A stretch of 64,000 nucleotides of DNA, from assembly GCF_003996965.1 (NCBI RefSeq), contig NZ_QWDM01000007.1, positions 277,170 through 341,169 of the forward strand, given 5' to 3'. Below the pieces are notes generated by a model. The model searched no databases. It saw nothing but the letters and a program-made list of their open reading frames with translations, and had not been told where the DNA came from. This DNA comes from Flavobacterium cupreum (lineage in GTDB: Bacteria; Bacteroidota; Bacteroidia; Flavobacteriales; Flavobacteriaceae). Positions 44,568 to 54,074 of the stretch are shown in pieces (position 1 is the first letter of the stretch; every line of letters begins with the position of its first letter). The translations under genes and the position numbers were made by a program.

Positions 44568-44964
44568 TAAAGAAGAAGCCTTAATTATAAGAGAACAAGA
44601 TGTGGTGCCTTTACGCAACCGTGTAAAAGAGTATGGTGTAAAAATTGGCATGAGCATCCTGAACCAGACCAAATTAATTACGGCTACCAGCGAACTTGTT
44701 CGTAATCTGCTTAAATACGGCGGAGGCGGAAAAGTCATCATTGAATCGGTTAGTAATGGCCGTGACAATGGTGTACGGGTCACTTTTATCGATAATGGTC
44801 CCGGAATAGCCGATTTGTCATTGGCTATGAAAGACGGGTACAGCACCGGGAAAAGCTTAGGTTTAGGACTACCCGGTACCAAAAGACTCGTCAATGAATT
44901 TGATATCAAAACAGAACTGGGTAACGGTACCACCGTTACTATAACAAAATGGAAAAATGGATAA
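44548..44964 (+). CDS. rsbT: RsbT-type serine/threonine kinase
   Basis: The start giving MTTITNSKEEALI is chosen for its match to RsbT length (138 residues); a second ATG lies 15 bases upstream. It is a GHKL-type kinase with N-box ELVRNLLKYGGGG, G1 box FIDNGPGI and G2 box GLGLPGTKRL. In the family it phosphorylates RsbS and RsbR, then leaves the complex to activate a downstream phosphatase. The start lies inside rsbS and the stop overlaps the next gene, so translation is coupled on both sides. Confidence 0.93.
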   Translation: MTTITNSKEEALIIREQDVVPLRNRVKEYGVKIGMSILNQTKLITATSELVRNLLKYGGGGKVIIESVSNGRDNGVRVTFIDNGPGIADLSLAMKDGYSTGKSLGLGLPGTKRLVNEFDIKTELGNGTTVTITKWKNG

Positions 44965-45970
44965 TACGTTTTCCAGTTATAAAATTGACGATCGCAGCCT
45001 GATTGCTTTTATAAAGAGAGAAATACATAACCTTGCACTTCACATAGGATTTACACCCCACCGCGCTGCTGAAACTGACATCATAGTTGCAGAATTAACC
45101 TCCAATCTCATTAAATATGCGAAGGGAGGAGAACTCCTGTACAGAGCGAACCTGGAAGAAAAACATAATGTAATCGAAATATACTGCCTGGATAAAGGTG
45201 TTGGGTTCGAAAATCTTGCCAAAATAATGAATGACGGCTATTCGTCATCCAATACACTGGGACACGGATTGGGCTCTATCAAAAGACTGAGTACTGATTT
45301 TCAGATTTATTCCATGAAAAACTGGGGATGTGTGCAGTACATCAAAATTGCCGAAAGATCTGATTTGCCTTTGCCTCCTTTACAAAACGGTTTAAATTAT
45401 GCCGCAATTGCGGTCAACTACCCGGGAGAAAAGTTCTGTGGCGACGGCTATCATATTAAGTCATCCAAAAAAGGTTTCCAAATATTTTTAGGGGACGGTT
45501 TAGGGCATGGTGAAAATGCAAATGAAGCCGTACAATTAGCCATTAAAGCCTTTAAGCAGTCCATAGAAACAGAACCTTCTGAAATTCTAAGGGATATCCA
45601 TACAGCAGTAAAAAAGAGCAGGGGGCTTGTGGGAACGATCGCCACTGTTGATTATAAATCAGATGTATGGAGTATATGCGGAATTGGCAATATCAGTACC
45701 CGTATTTATGACGGACTGGAAAATAAAACCTATACACCTTACAACGGAATTATCGGACATAATATTCCCCGTACCCTCAACAACACTATTGTACCTTACA
45801 AAAAACATCAGATTATTGTGATGCACAGTGATGGATTGCGTACCAGATGGAACATGAACGAAATGACGTCAATAGTAAAACAACATTCGGGTGTAATTGC
45901 ATCCGCTATTTTTAAGGAAAATATCAGAGGAACTGATGATGCCTCTATTCTTGTAGGTAAAATAATCTAA
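44957..45970 (+). CDS. Fused GHKL kinase-like domain and RsbX/SpoIIE-like phosphatase
   Basis: This 337-residue protein joins two domains. The first (about 1-135) is an RsbT/RsbW-like ATPase with N-box IIVAELTSNLIKYA, G1 DKGVGF and G2 GHGLGSIKRL. The second (about 145-337) is a PP2C/SpoIIE phosphatase with metal-binding Asp residues in FCGDGYH, LGDGLGHG, HSDGLRT and GTDDASI. In Bacillus the RsbX phosphatase resets the stressosome by dephosphorylating RsbS and RsbR. Fusion to a kinase-like domain suggests kinase and reset functions in one protein, or a docking role. The start overlaps rsbT by eight bases. Confidence 0.9.
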   Translation: MDNTFSSYKIDDRSLIAFIKREIHNLALHIGFTPHRAAETDIIVAELTSNLIKYAKGGELLYRANLEEKHNVIEIYCLDKGVGFENLAKIMNDGYSSSNTLGHGLGSIKRLSTDFQIYSMKNWGCVQYIKIAERSDLPLPPLQNGLNYAAIAVNYPGEKFCGDGYHIKSSKKGFQIFLGDGLGHGENANEAVQLAIKAFKQSIETEPSEILRDIHTAVKKSRGLVGTIATVDYKSDVWSICGIGNISTRIYDGLENKTYTPYNGIIGHNIPRTLNNTIVPYKKHQIIVMHSDGLRTRWNMNEMTSIVKQHSGVIASAIFKENIRGTDDASILVGKII

Positions 45971-45975
45971 GCACC

Positions 45976-47598
45976 ATGAAAGAGATCATAAAAATAAATC
46001 TTGATAACGAGATGGACCTGATTCTTGCCCACAAGCGCTGTATGAAAATTGCCGAAATGTGCGGGATGCCCTCTTCTTTTCAGACAAGGTTTTCTACAGC
46101 GGTATCCGAAATTGCCAGATGTTCGATTGCTAAGGGGAAAGATTCAGTGCTGGTGATTGGCATTCATATTACAAAAGCAACCCAAAAGGAAATCCTGGCG
46201 ATCATTACAGACAGTATTGACTTGAAAAGTTGTAATCCGGAAGCATTTAACTACGCTTCAAAAATTTCCGGCAATATTGAATACAGTTTCAAAGGAAATC
46301 AGTCGACTACCCGAATAAGCCAGCAGGTACTGTCGCCCGGACTGCTGTCGGAAACGAAAATAAAATCCCTCATTGATTATTTTAAGTTTGAGCCGCCTTT
46401 ATCTCCGTATGATGAGATTAGAAAGAAAAATATTGAACTAATCGCGCTTTCAGAAAAATTAATTGAAAGCGAAAACAGGTACCGAAAATTAGCCAACACA
46501 ATTCCGATTTTGATTTGTGAGGTCAATGATCGCAATAAGGTATTGCTGTATAACGAATCATTACTGCATTATTTAAAAGTACCGCTGCAGACATTTGAAA
46601 GAAAAAGCCTGACGGTTTTTATTCATCCTGAAGACATGGAAGTAATTTTAGAGGGCTGGGAAAAAGCAAAAGCAAACCAATCTTCCTTTTCAGGTGAAAT
46701 CAGAATTAATAATAGCGGGACTTACATCTGGCACCTGGTGACCATGATTCCGAATAAATCAGAAGATGGCTCCTTTAACAGCTGGCTGGTTTATTTTGTA
46801 GATATTAACGCGCAAAAACTGGTGGTGGAGACCCTCAAGGATAATACGCAGCTAAAAATGACCCAGCGTGAATTAGAAAGCGCCAACTCCAAATTGGTTT
46901 TTAAAAATAAGGAGTTAGAGCAGTTTGCCTATATTGCCAGTCATGACCTTCAGGAACCGCTGCGCAAAATTATGATTATGATTTCCCGTGCCAGCGAGAA
47001 TTTATCCGAAGAACAGAAAAAGGATTATTATTTTGACCGGATTGCCTTGTCGGCAACGCGGTTATCAGATTTGATTACTGACGTTCTTAATTATTCAAGA
47101 ATCGACAATAACAAACATTTTTTTGGCGAAGTAGACCTTAATGATATCATTGCCGAAATTTTAGGCGATTTAAGCATGATCATCGAAGAGAAAAGCGCGC
47201 TCATCACTATTGAACCTTTACCGCAGGTTTTGGGGCTAAATACGCAGCTGCGCCAGTTGTTTTATAATCTGGTAAACAATTCGCTTAAATTTAATACTAC
47301 TGTACCATCAGTAACCATTTCGGCTACACTTGTGCCGGAAGACAACAATCCATTGGTTTTGTCAGGCGATTACGATATCATCTCTATTGCCGATAATGGT
47401 ATTGGTATTGAAAGCCAATATTCAAACCGCATCTTTAATATGTTCCAGCGCCTGCATGAAAGAGACCAGTATGGCGGCAACGGAATAGGTCTCGCCCTGT
47501 GCCAGCGTATTATCGAAAACCATAACGGGATTATTAATTTTACCAGCACACCCGGCGAAGGCACTATTTTTTGGATATATCTGCCAAAACAGCAGTAG
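45976..47598 (+). CDS. Stressosome-linked PAS sensor histidine kinase
   Basis: The 540-residue protein begins with a domain (about 1-120) that resembles a degenerate GHKL ATPase of the RsbT type (SSFQTRFSTAVSEIARC at the N-box position, without a clear G2 box). A PAS/PAC unit follows (about 165-285) and a coiled linker. HisKA carries phospho-acceptor His323 (ASHDLQEP), and HATPase has N-box YNLVNNSLKFN, DNGIGI and GNGIGLAL. No transmembrane segment is seen. It starts six bases after the phosphatase gene, so it is probably the output or input partner of the stressosome. No response regulator is adjacent. Confidence 0.9.
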   Translation: MKEIIKINLDNEMDLILAHKRCMKIAEMCGMPSSFQTRFSTAVSEIARCSIAKGKDSVLVIGIHITKATQKEILAIITDSIDLKSCNPEAFNYASKISGNIEYSFKGNQSTTRISQQVLSPGLLSETKIKSLIDYFKFEPPLSPYDEIRKKNIELIALSEKLIESENRYRKLANTIPILICEVNDRNKVLLYNESLLHYLKVPLQTFERKSLTVFIHPEDMEVILEGWEKAKANQSSFSGEIRINNSGTYIWHLVTMIPNKSEDGSFNSWLVYFVDINAQKLVVETLKDNTQLKMTQRELESANSKLVFKNKELEQFAYIASHDLQEPLRKIMIMISRASENLSEEQKKDYYFDRIALSATRLSDLITDVLNYSRIDNNKHFFGEVDLNDIIAEILGDLSMIIEEKSALITIEPLPQVLGLNTQLRQLFYNLVNNSLKFNTTVPSVTISATLVPEDNNPLVLSGDYDIISIADNGIGIESQYSNRIFNMFQRLHERDQYGGNGIGLALCQRIIENHNGIINFTSTPGEGTIFWIYLPKQQ

Positions 47599-48022
47599 TG
47601 ATATTCAGCGGTAGTAAACCGTTTATAAAGTTCCGGAATGTACAGCCTGAATTTTATCCACCCATAAAAAAAAGCATTTTTTGATGCAATTCCGTTTTCC
47701 TGCAGCTCCTATAGTTGCTAAGCCTGTTTTACTTTAGTAAATTCAGGCCTTTCTGCCTATTCTAAAGTTAGGGTTTCCAATAGGGGAGCTCTACCATTGC
47801 AATCCAAAAAAATCTTTTTAAAATAGTATTTCTCTGGTTGTTTTATCAAACAGCTCTTCCTGCTATTGAGATAAACGGAGTATAACAGCCCGGTTTATTT
47901 TTTCTTAATTTTTGAAATTGAATTATAAATAAAAAATGAAACGGATTTTCATTACTTGCCGCAAGACAAGTTTTGCAGGTTTTATTCGCACTTTCTTTGC
48001 ATAGTATTAAACAAATCATATT
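47599..48022. other. Intergenic region after the stressosome operon
   Basis: This gap is about 420 bp without a gene. It holds a small GCAT/ATGC stem with an A-run that would terminate only minus-strand transcripts. Near the right end there is a possible promoter, TTTTG (47971-47975) with TTTCTTTG (47992-47999), 23 bp before the alpha/beta hydrolase start. Nothing else is recognised. Confidence 0.45.
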
Positions 48023-48796
48023 ATGCAAAACGAAAAAAACAACACGCAGGAGGAATTAAATTCCTCATTATCTAAGAGTAAAAATACTATTGTCATTGTC
48101 CATGGAGCATGGTCCTCTGCAAATGACTGGCATCATGTTGCCGGCTATCTTACAGCTGAAAACATTAACCTTATCACTGTAAATCTTCCGGGTCATGGTA
48201 CTGATCAGACCCCTGTATCGAATATTACATTACAGCTTTATGTATATGAAGTTTTAAAAGCGATTGGCGATGCAACTGATGTTACCCTTGTTGGTCACAG
48301 TTTCGGTGGGATAGTAGTAAGTGAAGTGGCAGAGTTAATTGCCCCGCAGATAAAAAAACTAATTTACATTGCCGCCTTTGTTCCTAAAAATGGAGACAGC
48401 TTATTATCACTTGCACAAACGGACTCAGAGAGTCACATTGGTAAAAATCTTATTGTAGATGAGCTGGCGGGAGTAGCCCGTATAACAAAAGAGGCAATTA
48501 CAGACGTTTTTTTAGCAGATGCCCCAAAACCGGTGGCAGAATATGTAACCAATAATCTGAGACCAGAACCTTCAGCCCCGTTATCTACTCCGGTCACCTT
48601 ATCTGATACTAATTTCGGTACCGTTAATAAGGTATATGTTCACAGTCTTAATGACCATACAATAGGCTATTCACTTCAGCAAAAAATGGTAAAAGAGGCA
48701 GGAATTTTAAGAACTTATTCGCTTCCTTCCAGCCACACACCATTTATAGTATTTCCTCAAATACTATCCGCAATTATAACGCTGGAAGCTAAATAA
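48023..48796 (+). CDS. Alpha/beta hydrolase, cytoplasmic member of a tandem trio
   Basis: This 257-residue protein resembles small esterases of the SABP2/hydroxynitrile-lyase/EstC type. The oxyanion His-Gly is in IVIVHGAWSS, nucleophile Ser93 is in VGHSFGG, the acid is Asp in SLNDHTIG, and the base is His in LPSSHTPF. It has no signal peptide, and the N-terminus is polar (QNEKNNTQEELNSS). The third protein of the group is very similar along its whole length but secreted, which indicates a recent duplication. Substrate is unknown. Confidence 0.9.
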   Translation: MQNEKNNTQEELNSSLSKSKNTIVIVHGAWSSANDWHHVAGYLTAENINLITVNLPGHGTDQTPVSNITLQLYVYEVLKAIGDATDVTLVGHSFGGIVVSEVAELIAPQIKKLIYIAAFVPKNGDSLLSLAQTDSESHIGKNLIVDELAGVARITKEAITDVFLADAPKPVAEYVTNNLRPEPSAPLSTPVTLSDTNFGTVNKVYVHSLNDHTIGYSLQQKMVKEAGILRTYSLPSSHTPFIVFPQILSAIITLEAK

Positions 48797-48837
48797 AACA
48801 CATCTCAAAATATAAATAACACTTAATTATTACAATC

Positions 48838-49653
48838 ATGAAAAAATTAAAATTAATTCAACTTCTCGTTGTGGCCTGTATCTTCATCTCAGCATCCTGT
48901 TCAAATGACGATAAACAGCCAGAAAACCCAAAAAATTATGTCCTTGTTCACGGAGCATGGCAGGCTCCTTATGCATGGCAGGCCGTAAAAGGTAACCTTG
49001 AAAAACAGGGTAATAAAGTAATTGTTGTGGAGTTGCCGGGTCATGGCAATGATAATACTTCTCCAGCTGCAATAACGCTCGATGTTTATAAACAGAAGGT
49101 AATGGATGCACTCTCCACAATAGATGGAAAAGTGATCTTAGTAGGCCATAGCCTGGGCGGCATGATCATTTCATCGGTGGCGGAAGCGGTGCCTGCGAAA
49201 ATTGAAAAACTGGTTTACGTGGCTGCTTATTTACCAGAGTCAGGTCAGAATTTAGATCAGTTATCACATATGGATCCAGATTCTCAGCTTGGAATCAAGG
49301 GTAATCTAATTTTTAATGATAATGGTACTATAGATGTAAAAGCAGATCAGATCGTTAATCTGTTTATTCAGGACGGCAGTCCGGAAATTCAAAACCTCGT
49401 AGTAAAGAATTATCGAACAGAGCCATTAACTCCGTTTATTAACCCTGTAGTACTAACGGAGCAAAATTTTGGATCAGTTAAAAAAGCATACATCAAAACG
49501 TTACAGGATCATGTTGTATCGCCTTATCTGCAAAATAAAATGATTGAAACCGGTAAAGTCAAATCTGTATACGAGATCAATACAGGACATAGTCCATTCC
49601 TTTCACAGCCCGACGAGTTGTCATCGATATTGACAAAAATAGCAAACAACTAA
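48838..49653 (+). CDS. Alpha/beta hydrolase lipoprotein, middle member of the trio
   Basis: This 271-residue protein has a signal peptide ending in SASC (Cys21), so it is probably lipid-anchored. Catalytic residues are Ser105 in VGHSLGG, Asp in LQDHVVS and His in TGHSPF, with oxyanion motif VHGAWQAP. It is clearly related to both neighbours but more distant from each than they are from one another. It starts 41 bp after the first hydrolase and ends 26 bp before the third, so the three form one operon. Confidence 0.9.
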   Translation: MKKLKLIQLLVVACIFISASCSNDDKQPENPKNYVLVHGAWQAPYAWQAVKGNLEKQGNKVIVVELPGHGNDNTSPAAITLDVYKQKVMDALSTIDGKVILVGHSLGGMIISSVAEAVPAKIEKLVYVAAYLPESGQNLDQLSHMDPDSQLGIKGNLIFNDNGTIDVKADQIVNLFIQDGSPEIQNLVVKNYRTEPLTPFINPVVLTEQNFGSVKKAYIKTLQDHVVSPYLQNKMIETGKVKSVYEINTGHSPFLSQPDELSSILTKIANN

Positions 49654-49679
49654 ATAGTAACAAGTAACAAATATACATC

Positions 49680-50477
49680 ATGAAAAATTCAATTTTAACA
49701 CTGGCAATACTATTACTTACCACGCTTACAGCTTTATCCCAAACAAACAAAGCGCAAAATACAAATACAATTGTAATCATCCACGGAGCATGGTCATCGT
49801 CAAACGATTGGCAGCACGTTTCAGAAGACCTGACTGCTGGTGGCAATTCGGTTATTTCCGTTAACCTTCCCGGGCACGGAAGCGATAATACCCCAATCCC
49901 AGTGATTAGCTTAAAGCTGTATGTGGACGAAGTTAAAAAAGCCATTGGAGACAAACAAAATATTATACTGGTTGGGCACAGCTTTGGCGGAATTGTAGCA
50001 AGCCAGGTTGCAGAAGAGATTGCGCCTCAGATAAAAAAGATTATTTACATTGCGGCATACGTTCCGAAAAATGGAGAAAGCCTGTTGTCTCTTGCAAAAA
50101 CGGATGCAGAGAGCCATGTTGGTAAAAACCTTATTGTAGAAGAAAAAGCTGGGATTGCAACTATAAAAAAAGAAGGTATTGCCGATGTTTTTCTGGCCGA
50201 TGCTCCTGCCAGGGTAGCCGAATATGTAAGCAATAATTTAAAACCGGAACCCTTAGCTCCCTTAGCTGCTCCGGTAACTTTGACTGAAGGCAAATTTGGA
50301 AAAATAAATAAAGTGTTTGTTTACAGCCTAAATGACCATACAATAGGCTATTCACTTCAGCAAAAAATGGCGAAAGATGCCGGTATAAAAAGACTATATG
50401 CGCTTCCGTCAAGCCATACACCTTTTATCATGTTCCCGCATGTTTTGGCTCAAATCATAGCTTTGGAAGCAAAATAA
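49680..50477 (+). CDS. Secreted alpha/beta hydrolase, third member of the trio
   Basis: This 265-residue protein starts with a signal peptide (SILTLAILLLTTLTALSQ). The triad is Ser101 in VGHSFGG, Asp in SLNDHTIG and His in LPSSHTPF, and the YSLQQKM segment is the same as in the first hydrolase. It looks like a periplasmic copy of the cytoplasmic first protein, so the same chemistry may be carried out in two compartments. The substrate is not known. Confidence 0.92.
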   Translation: MKNSILTLAILLLTTLTALSQTNKAQNTNTIVIIHGAWSSSNDWQHVSEDLTAGGNSVISVNLPGHGSDNTPIPVISLKLYVDEVKKAIGDKQNIILVGHSFGGIVASQVAEEIAPQIKKIIYIAAYVPKNGESLLSLAKTDAESHVGKNLIVEEKAGIATIKKEGIADVFLADAPARVAEYVSNNLKPEPLAPLAAPVTLTEGKFGKINKVFVYSLNDHTIGYSLQQKMAKDAGIKRLYALPSSHTPFIMFPHVLAQIIALEAK

Positions 50478-50605
50478 GTAGAGTTTAGTACTAAATAAAA
50501 AAACAACAGAGGTAAGGATCATTGTAATGAGTACTAATACTGCATTGAATTTTCACAGCAATACAATGGTTCTTACTTTAAATCATTAAATAAAAATTAA
50601 AAGAA

Positions 50606-51472
50606 ATGGAAACGAAAGAAAATATTTTCGCATCAGAAGAATTTACCCATAAGACAGCACCAACAAAAAAGATAAACGTAAACGGAAGCGATTTTACCTA
50701 CCGCTCTTTCGGCAAAAAGGAAGGTATACCGGTTATATTTTTACAACATTTTACGGGCAACATGGATAATTGGGATCCTGAAGTTACAAATGCAATTGCC
50801 AGTAAATATCCTGTAATACTGTTTAACAATAAAGGAGTGGGCAGTTCTGAAGGGGCTACTCCGGATAATGTACTGGCAATGGCACAAGATGCTGTCGATT
50901 TTATCCGCACATTAGGATACAATAAAGTTAACCTTTTAGGTTTCTCACTTGGCGGTTTCATCGGACAACAAATAGCCGCAGACTATCCGGAACTTGTACA
51001 TAAGCTTATACTGGCCGGTACAGGATCTATAGGCGGAAAAGCGATCGCACAATTAGAATCACATTTGGAAAAAGCTTTTGTTGACGGACCTGACAGAGTA
51101 TTGATCAATCTTTTTTTCAGCAAAACGCCAGGCAGTATCAAAGCTGGTGAAGCTTTTTTAGAAAGATTGGGAGAAAGAAAACTAGACAGGGATTTACCAA
51201 CCAGTCAGGATACAATTGAAAGTCAGGCCAGAGCCATAATAGGCTACGGTTTAGCGACAGATGAAGGCAACAAACAGCTAAAGTCTATTAAGCAGCCTGT
51301 ACTTATTGTGAATGGGAGTGACGATACTATGGTCGATTCGATCAATTCATACATAATGCTTCAGCACATTCCAGACGCAAAACTGGTACTTTGGAGTGAT
51401 TCAGGCCATGGGGGAATTTTTCAGTATGCAGGAGATTTTGCTCAGGAAGCAAACGCATTTTTACTGAATTAA
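50606..51472 (+). CDS. Alpha/beta hydrolase, separate subfamily
   Basis: This 288-residue cytoplasmic protein has oxyanion region FLQHFTGNMDNWD, nucleophile Ser114 in LGFSLGGFIG, acid Asp in VNGSDDTMV and base His in SDSGHGG. It is not close to the trio upstream; its LILAGTG and cap region resemble the haloperoxidase/peroxidase-like branch of the fold. It sits 128 bp after the trio and ahead of a Crp-type regulator. Reaction and substrate cannot be stated. Confidence 0.9.
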   Translation: METKENIFASEEFTHKTAPTKKINVNGSDFTYRSFGKKEGIPVIFLQHFTGNMDNWDPEVTNAIASKYPVILFNNKGVGSSEGATPDNVLAMAQDAVDFIRTLGYNKVNLLGFSLGGFIGQQIAADYPELVHKLILAGTGSIGGKAIAQLESHLEKAFVDGPDRVLINLFFSKTPGSIKAGEAFLERLGERKLDRDLPTSQDTIESQARAIIGYGLATDEGNKQLKSIKQPVLIVNGSDDTMVDSINSYIMLQHIPDAKLVLWSDSGHGGIFQYAGDFAQEANAFLLN

Positions 51473-51728
51473 GATCAAATTGCAATGCTGTAATTATACG
51501 AATTTATCAATTGAAAAACCGATTGTCGACTGTTGGCAGAAGTAATTTTTTTTCTATTTGAATAACAAAAAAATTACAAATGTTTTAGATGATAATACAC
51601 CAATGGCCGGTAATCGTTTTTTTTTAACTGATTTAGAATTGTGTTTTACCTAATTATTACGAATTGATTAATTTTGACATATAACGGTCTTAAAGAAACT
51701 ATTGCTTATACTATTAATAACAAAATAA

Positions 51729-52310
51729 ATGGACAAACAGGGACTAAAAAATTACATTATAAAAAATTTGCCATTTCCAGATCAGACTTTAGATCATGTG
51801 GTAGAATATTTTGAAGAGATTACGATTTCAAAAGACGAGTTTTTTCTTAAGGAAGGAAAAATAAATGAGCACTATTTCTTTTTGCAGAGTGGTTTTATGA
51901 GAGCGTTTACCTATGACAACAACGGAAATGAAATAACGACCAATTTTTATCAAAAAGACAGTGTGGTATTCGAAGTTTCATCATTTTATTTAAAAACCAA
52001 ATCAACTGAGAATATTCAGGCGGTTACAGATTGCAGGGGGTATGCCATCAGCTACGAACAATTAAATTTATTGTTACATGATATTCCTGAATTTAGGGCA
52101 TATGGGGTAAAAATGCTGGCGAGAGAATATGTATTGTATAAGAAAAGAACATTAGACCTGATTAATCTTAGTGGTGAAGCCCGGTATGAGAATCTTATCA
52201 CGACCAATAAAGAAGTATTTCAGTTTGCCCAGCTCAAACAAATCGCTTCTTATCTAAATGTTACGGACACTTCATTAAGCCGGATTAGACGGGAGTTTTT
52301 AAAAAAATAA
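51729..52310 (+). CDS. Crp/Fnr-family regulator
   Basis: This 193-residue protein has a cyclic-nucleotide-binding-like barrel at about 15-120 (FFLKEGKINEHYFFLQSGFMRAF). A C-terminal helix-turn-helix follows (QLKQIASYLNVTDTSLSRIRREF). The phosphate-binding cassette residues of true cAMP receptors are not evident, so the ligand is doubtful. Proteins of this group are frequent single regulators in Bacteroidota. The S10 peptidase gene begins 40 bp downstream and may be a target. Confidence 0.9.
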   Translation: MDKQGLKNYIIKNLPFPDQTLDHVVEYFEEITISKDEFFLKEGKINEHYFFLQSGFMRAFTYDNNGNEITTNFYQKDSVVFEVSSFYLKTKSTENIQAVTDCRGYAISYEQLNLLLHDIPEFRAYGVKMLAREYVLYKKRTLDLINLSGEARYENLITTNKEVFQFAQLKQIASYLNVTDTSLSRIRREFLKK

Positions 52311-52350
52311 ACCTGATTTTTAGTACTCACTTCAAATAAATAATTGTCAA

Positions 52351-53865
52351 ATGCCGAATGCCGCCAGATTCTTTTTAGTTACGGTCTTTTCTTTCTTTTC
52401 CATATTCCTTTTTAGTCAGGAAAATACAGTAAAGGCTAGCGAACAGCTTTTCTTCAATACAAAACACACCATTGCTATTAATGGAAAACCTATACGTTTC
52501 ACTGCAATTGCAGATGAAATATACCTTAAAAACGATGACAATAAAATTATAGCCAGTGTATTTAGTTTTTCCTATATCAGGAAAAGTAAAAGTAACGAAG
52601 TCAGACCTGTTGTTTTTGTATTTAATGGTGGTCCTGGATCATCATCCATCTGGCTGCATCTGAGCAGTATTGCACCGTGGAAAGTAAAACTGACTCCGGA
52701 AATTAATTCATCTAACATACCTCCGTTTGGGTTAGAAGATAATACCAACTGTTTGCTCGATGTAGCAGATCTGGTATTTATTGATCCTGTGGGTACAGGT
52801 TTCAGTCGTGTCATTTCTCCGGGTACTCCGCAGGATTTTTACGGAGTAGATCAGGATGCTGAATCGATGGCGCAATTTATAGAAAAGTGGTTAATTAAAA
52901 ACAATAGGTGGAATTCGCCCAAATTTCTTATCGGGGAAAGTTACGGAAGCCAACGCGTTTCAGTTCTTCCCAGAGCACTTATGGGCGGGGTAATGTATGC
53001 TGGTGTAATGAGGGGCATCACACTAAATGGAATTATTATGTTGGGAACCACTCTAGAATCGCCTTTAAAAAAGATTACAGTTGATGCCAAATTAGAAAGA
53101 GCAGCTTCATTACTGCCAACATTAGCAAAAACAGCCTGGTACTATAATAAAGTAGACAAAACCTTATATTCTTACGAGGAATTTCAAAAAGAAATTGCAG
53201 CATTTTCAGCAAAAGACTATTTCGATGCACTTGTATTGGAGCAGCAGCAAAAACTTTCGGTAATGGAAAGGAATGGTATCGTTGACAAACTTTGCAGATA
53301 CACAGGACTCCCTGCAGATTTTTTTTCGTCGGCACTTGAAATAGCGCCAAAAATTTTCGCAGACCGCCTTCTGGCTAAGGAAAATCTGCAGATTGGACTA
53401 TATGATACAAGATACACCCTTCCGCTTGAACATTCCGGGAATGATCCGGTTGCCGACGATCCGTCAATGGCGAGGTATGTTCCCGGATTTACTGCGGCAT
53501 TTAGAGAGATGCTCGCTTCAAAATTAAAGATTGATATTCAGGATCCGTATAAAACAATTGACTGGAAAAATATTTCGTTCCAATGGCAGTGGTCGCGAAA
53601 AGAGACCAAAGAAGGCCCTGATTTTACAGACGACTTAAATGTGGTCTTACGCAGAACTCCAAATCTAAAAGTATTTATAGCGGCAGGAAGTTATGATTTG
53701 TCCACCCCGGCAGGCTATGCAAGAAATACGACCGAAAACGCGCATTTTTCTGCAGACAGAGTCATTTTTAAAGAGTATGAATCAGGTCATATGCTATATT
53801 TAGGCAGCACAGGAAAATTATTTAGTGACGATTTACGATCGTTTATCTTAAGTAGTTCTAAATGA
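52351..53865 (+). CDS. S10-family serine carboxypeptidase-like protein
   Basis: This 504-residue protein has an N-terminal signal (LVTVFSFFSIFLFSQ) and the S10 alpha/beta-hydrolase core. The oxyanion segment NGGPGSSS is at 92-99 and Ser197 is in IGESYGS. The late Asp lies in AAGSYDLSTP and His in YESGHMLYL. The family removes C-terminal residues from peptides. The protein is probably periplasmic, and its length agrees with bacterial S10 members. It follows the Crp-type regulator on the same strand. Confidence 0.92.
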   Translation: MPNAARFFLVTVFSFFSIFLFSQENTVKASEQLFFNTKHTIAINGKPIRFTAIADEIYLKNDDNKIIASVFSFSYIRKSKSNEVRPVVFVFNGGPGSSSIWLHLSSIAPWKVKLTPEINSSNIPPFGLEDNTNCLLDVADLVFIDPVGTGFSRVISPGTPQDFYGVDQDAESMAQFIEKWLIKNNRWNSPKFLIGESYGSQRVSVLPRALMGGVMYAGVMRGITLNGIIMLGTTLESPLKKITVDAKLERAASLLPTLAKTAWYYNKVDKTLYSYEEFQKEIAAFSAKDYFDALVLEQQQKLSVMERNGIVDKLCRYTGLPADFFSSALEIAPKIFADRLLAKENLQIGLYDTRYTLPLEHSGNDPVADDPSMARYVPGFTAAFREMLASKLKIDIQDPYKTIDWKNISFQWQWSRKETKEGPDFTDDLNVVLRRTPNLKVFIAAGSYDLSTPAGYARNTTENAHFSADRVIFKEYESGHMLYLGSTGKLFSDDLRSFILSSSK

Positions 53866-54074
53866 AAATCTTAATTTTCAGCTGATGCCCTATTTTCGTT
53901 TAACTTTTTAAAGATATAATTCTAGCTATAAACGGTACCACAAACCACGTTTCAAAGGAACAATCATTCCATCCGAATTATTGTTACATTTGTGTTGCCC
54001 GAATCCTGTTGCCGGTTCATTTTTGAAAATACACAAACAATGGCTACAATATGCAATCTGCGAATTAAGATAAT

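Noticed and set aside
44511..44933. A 140-codon frame opposite rsbT
   Set aside because: It lies wholly antisense to a gene with clear GHKL motifs and has no recognisable features.
47660..47695. Hairpin with an A-run after the stressosome operon as its terminator
   Set aside because: The T-run is on the minus strand only, so it would not stop the operon's own transcript.
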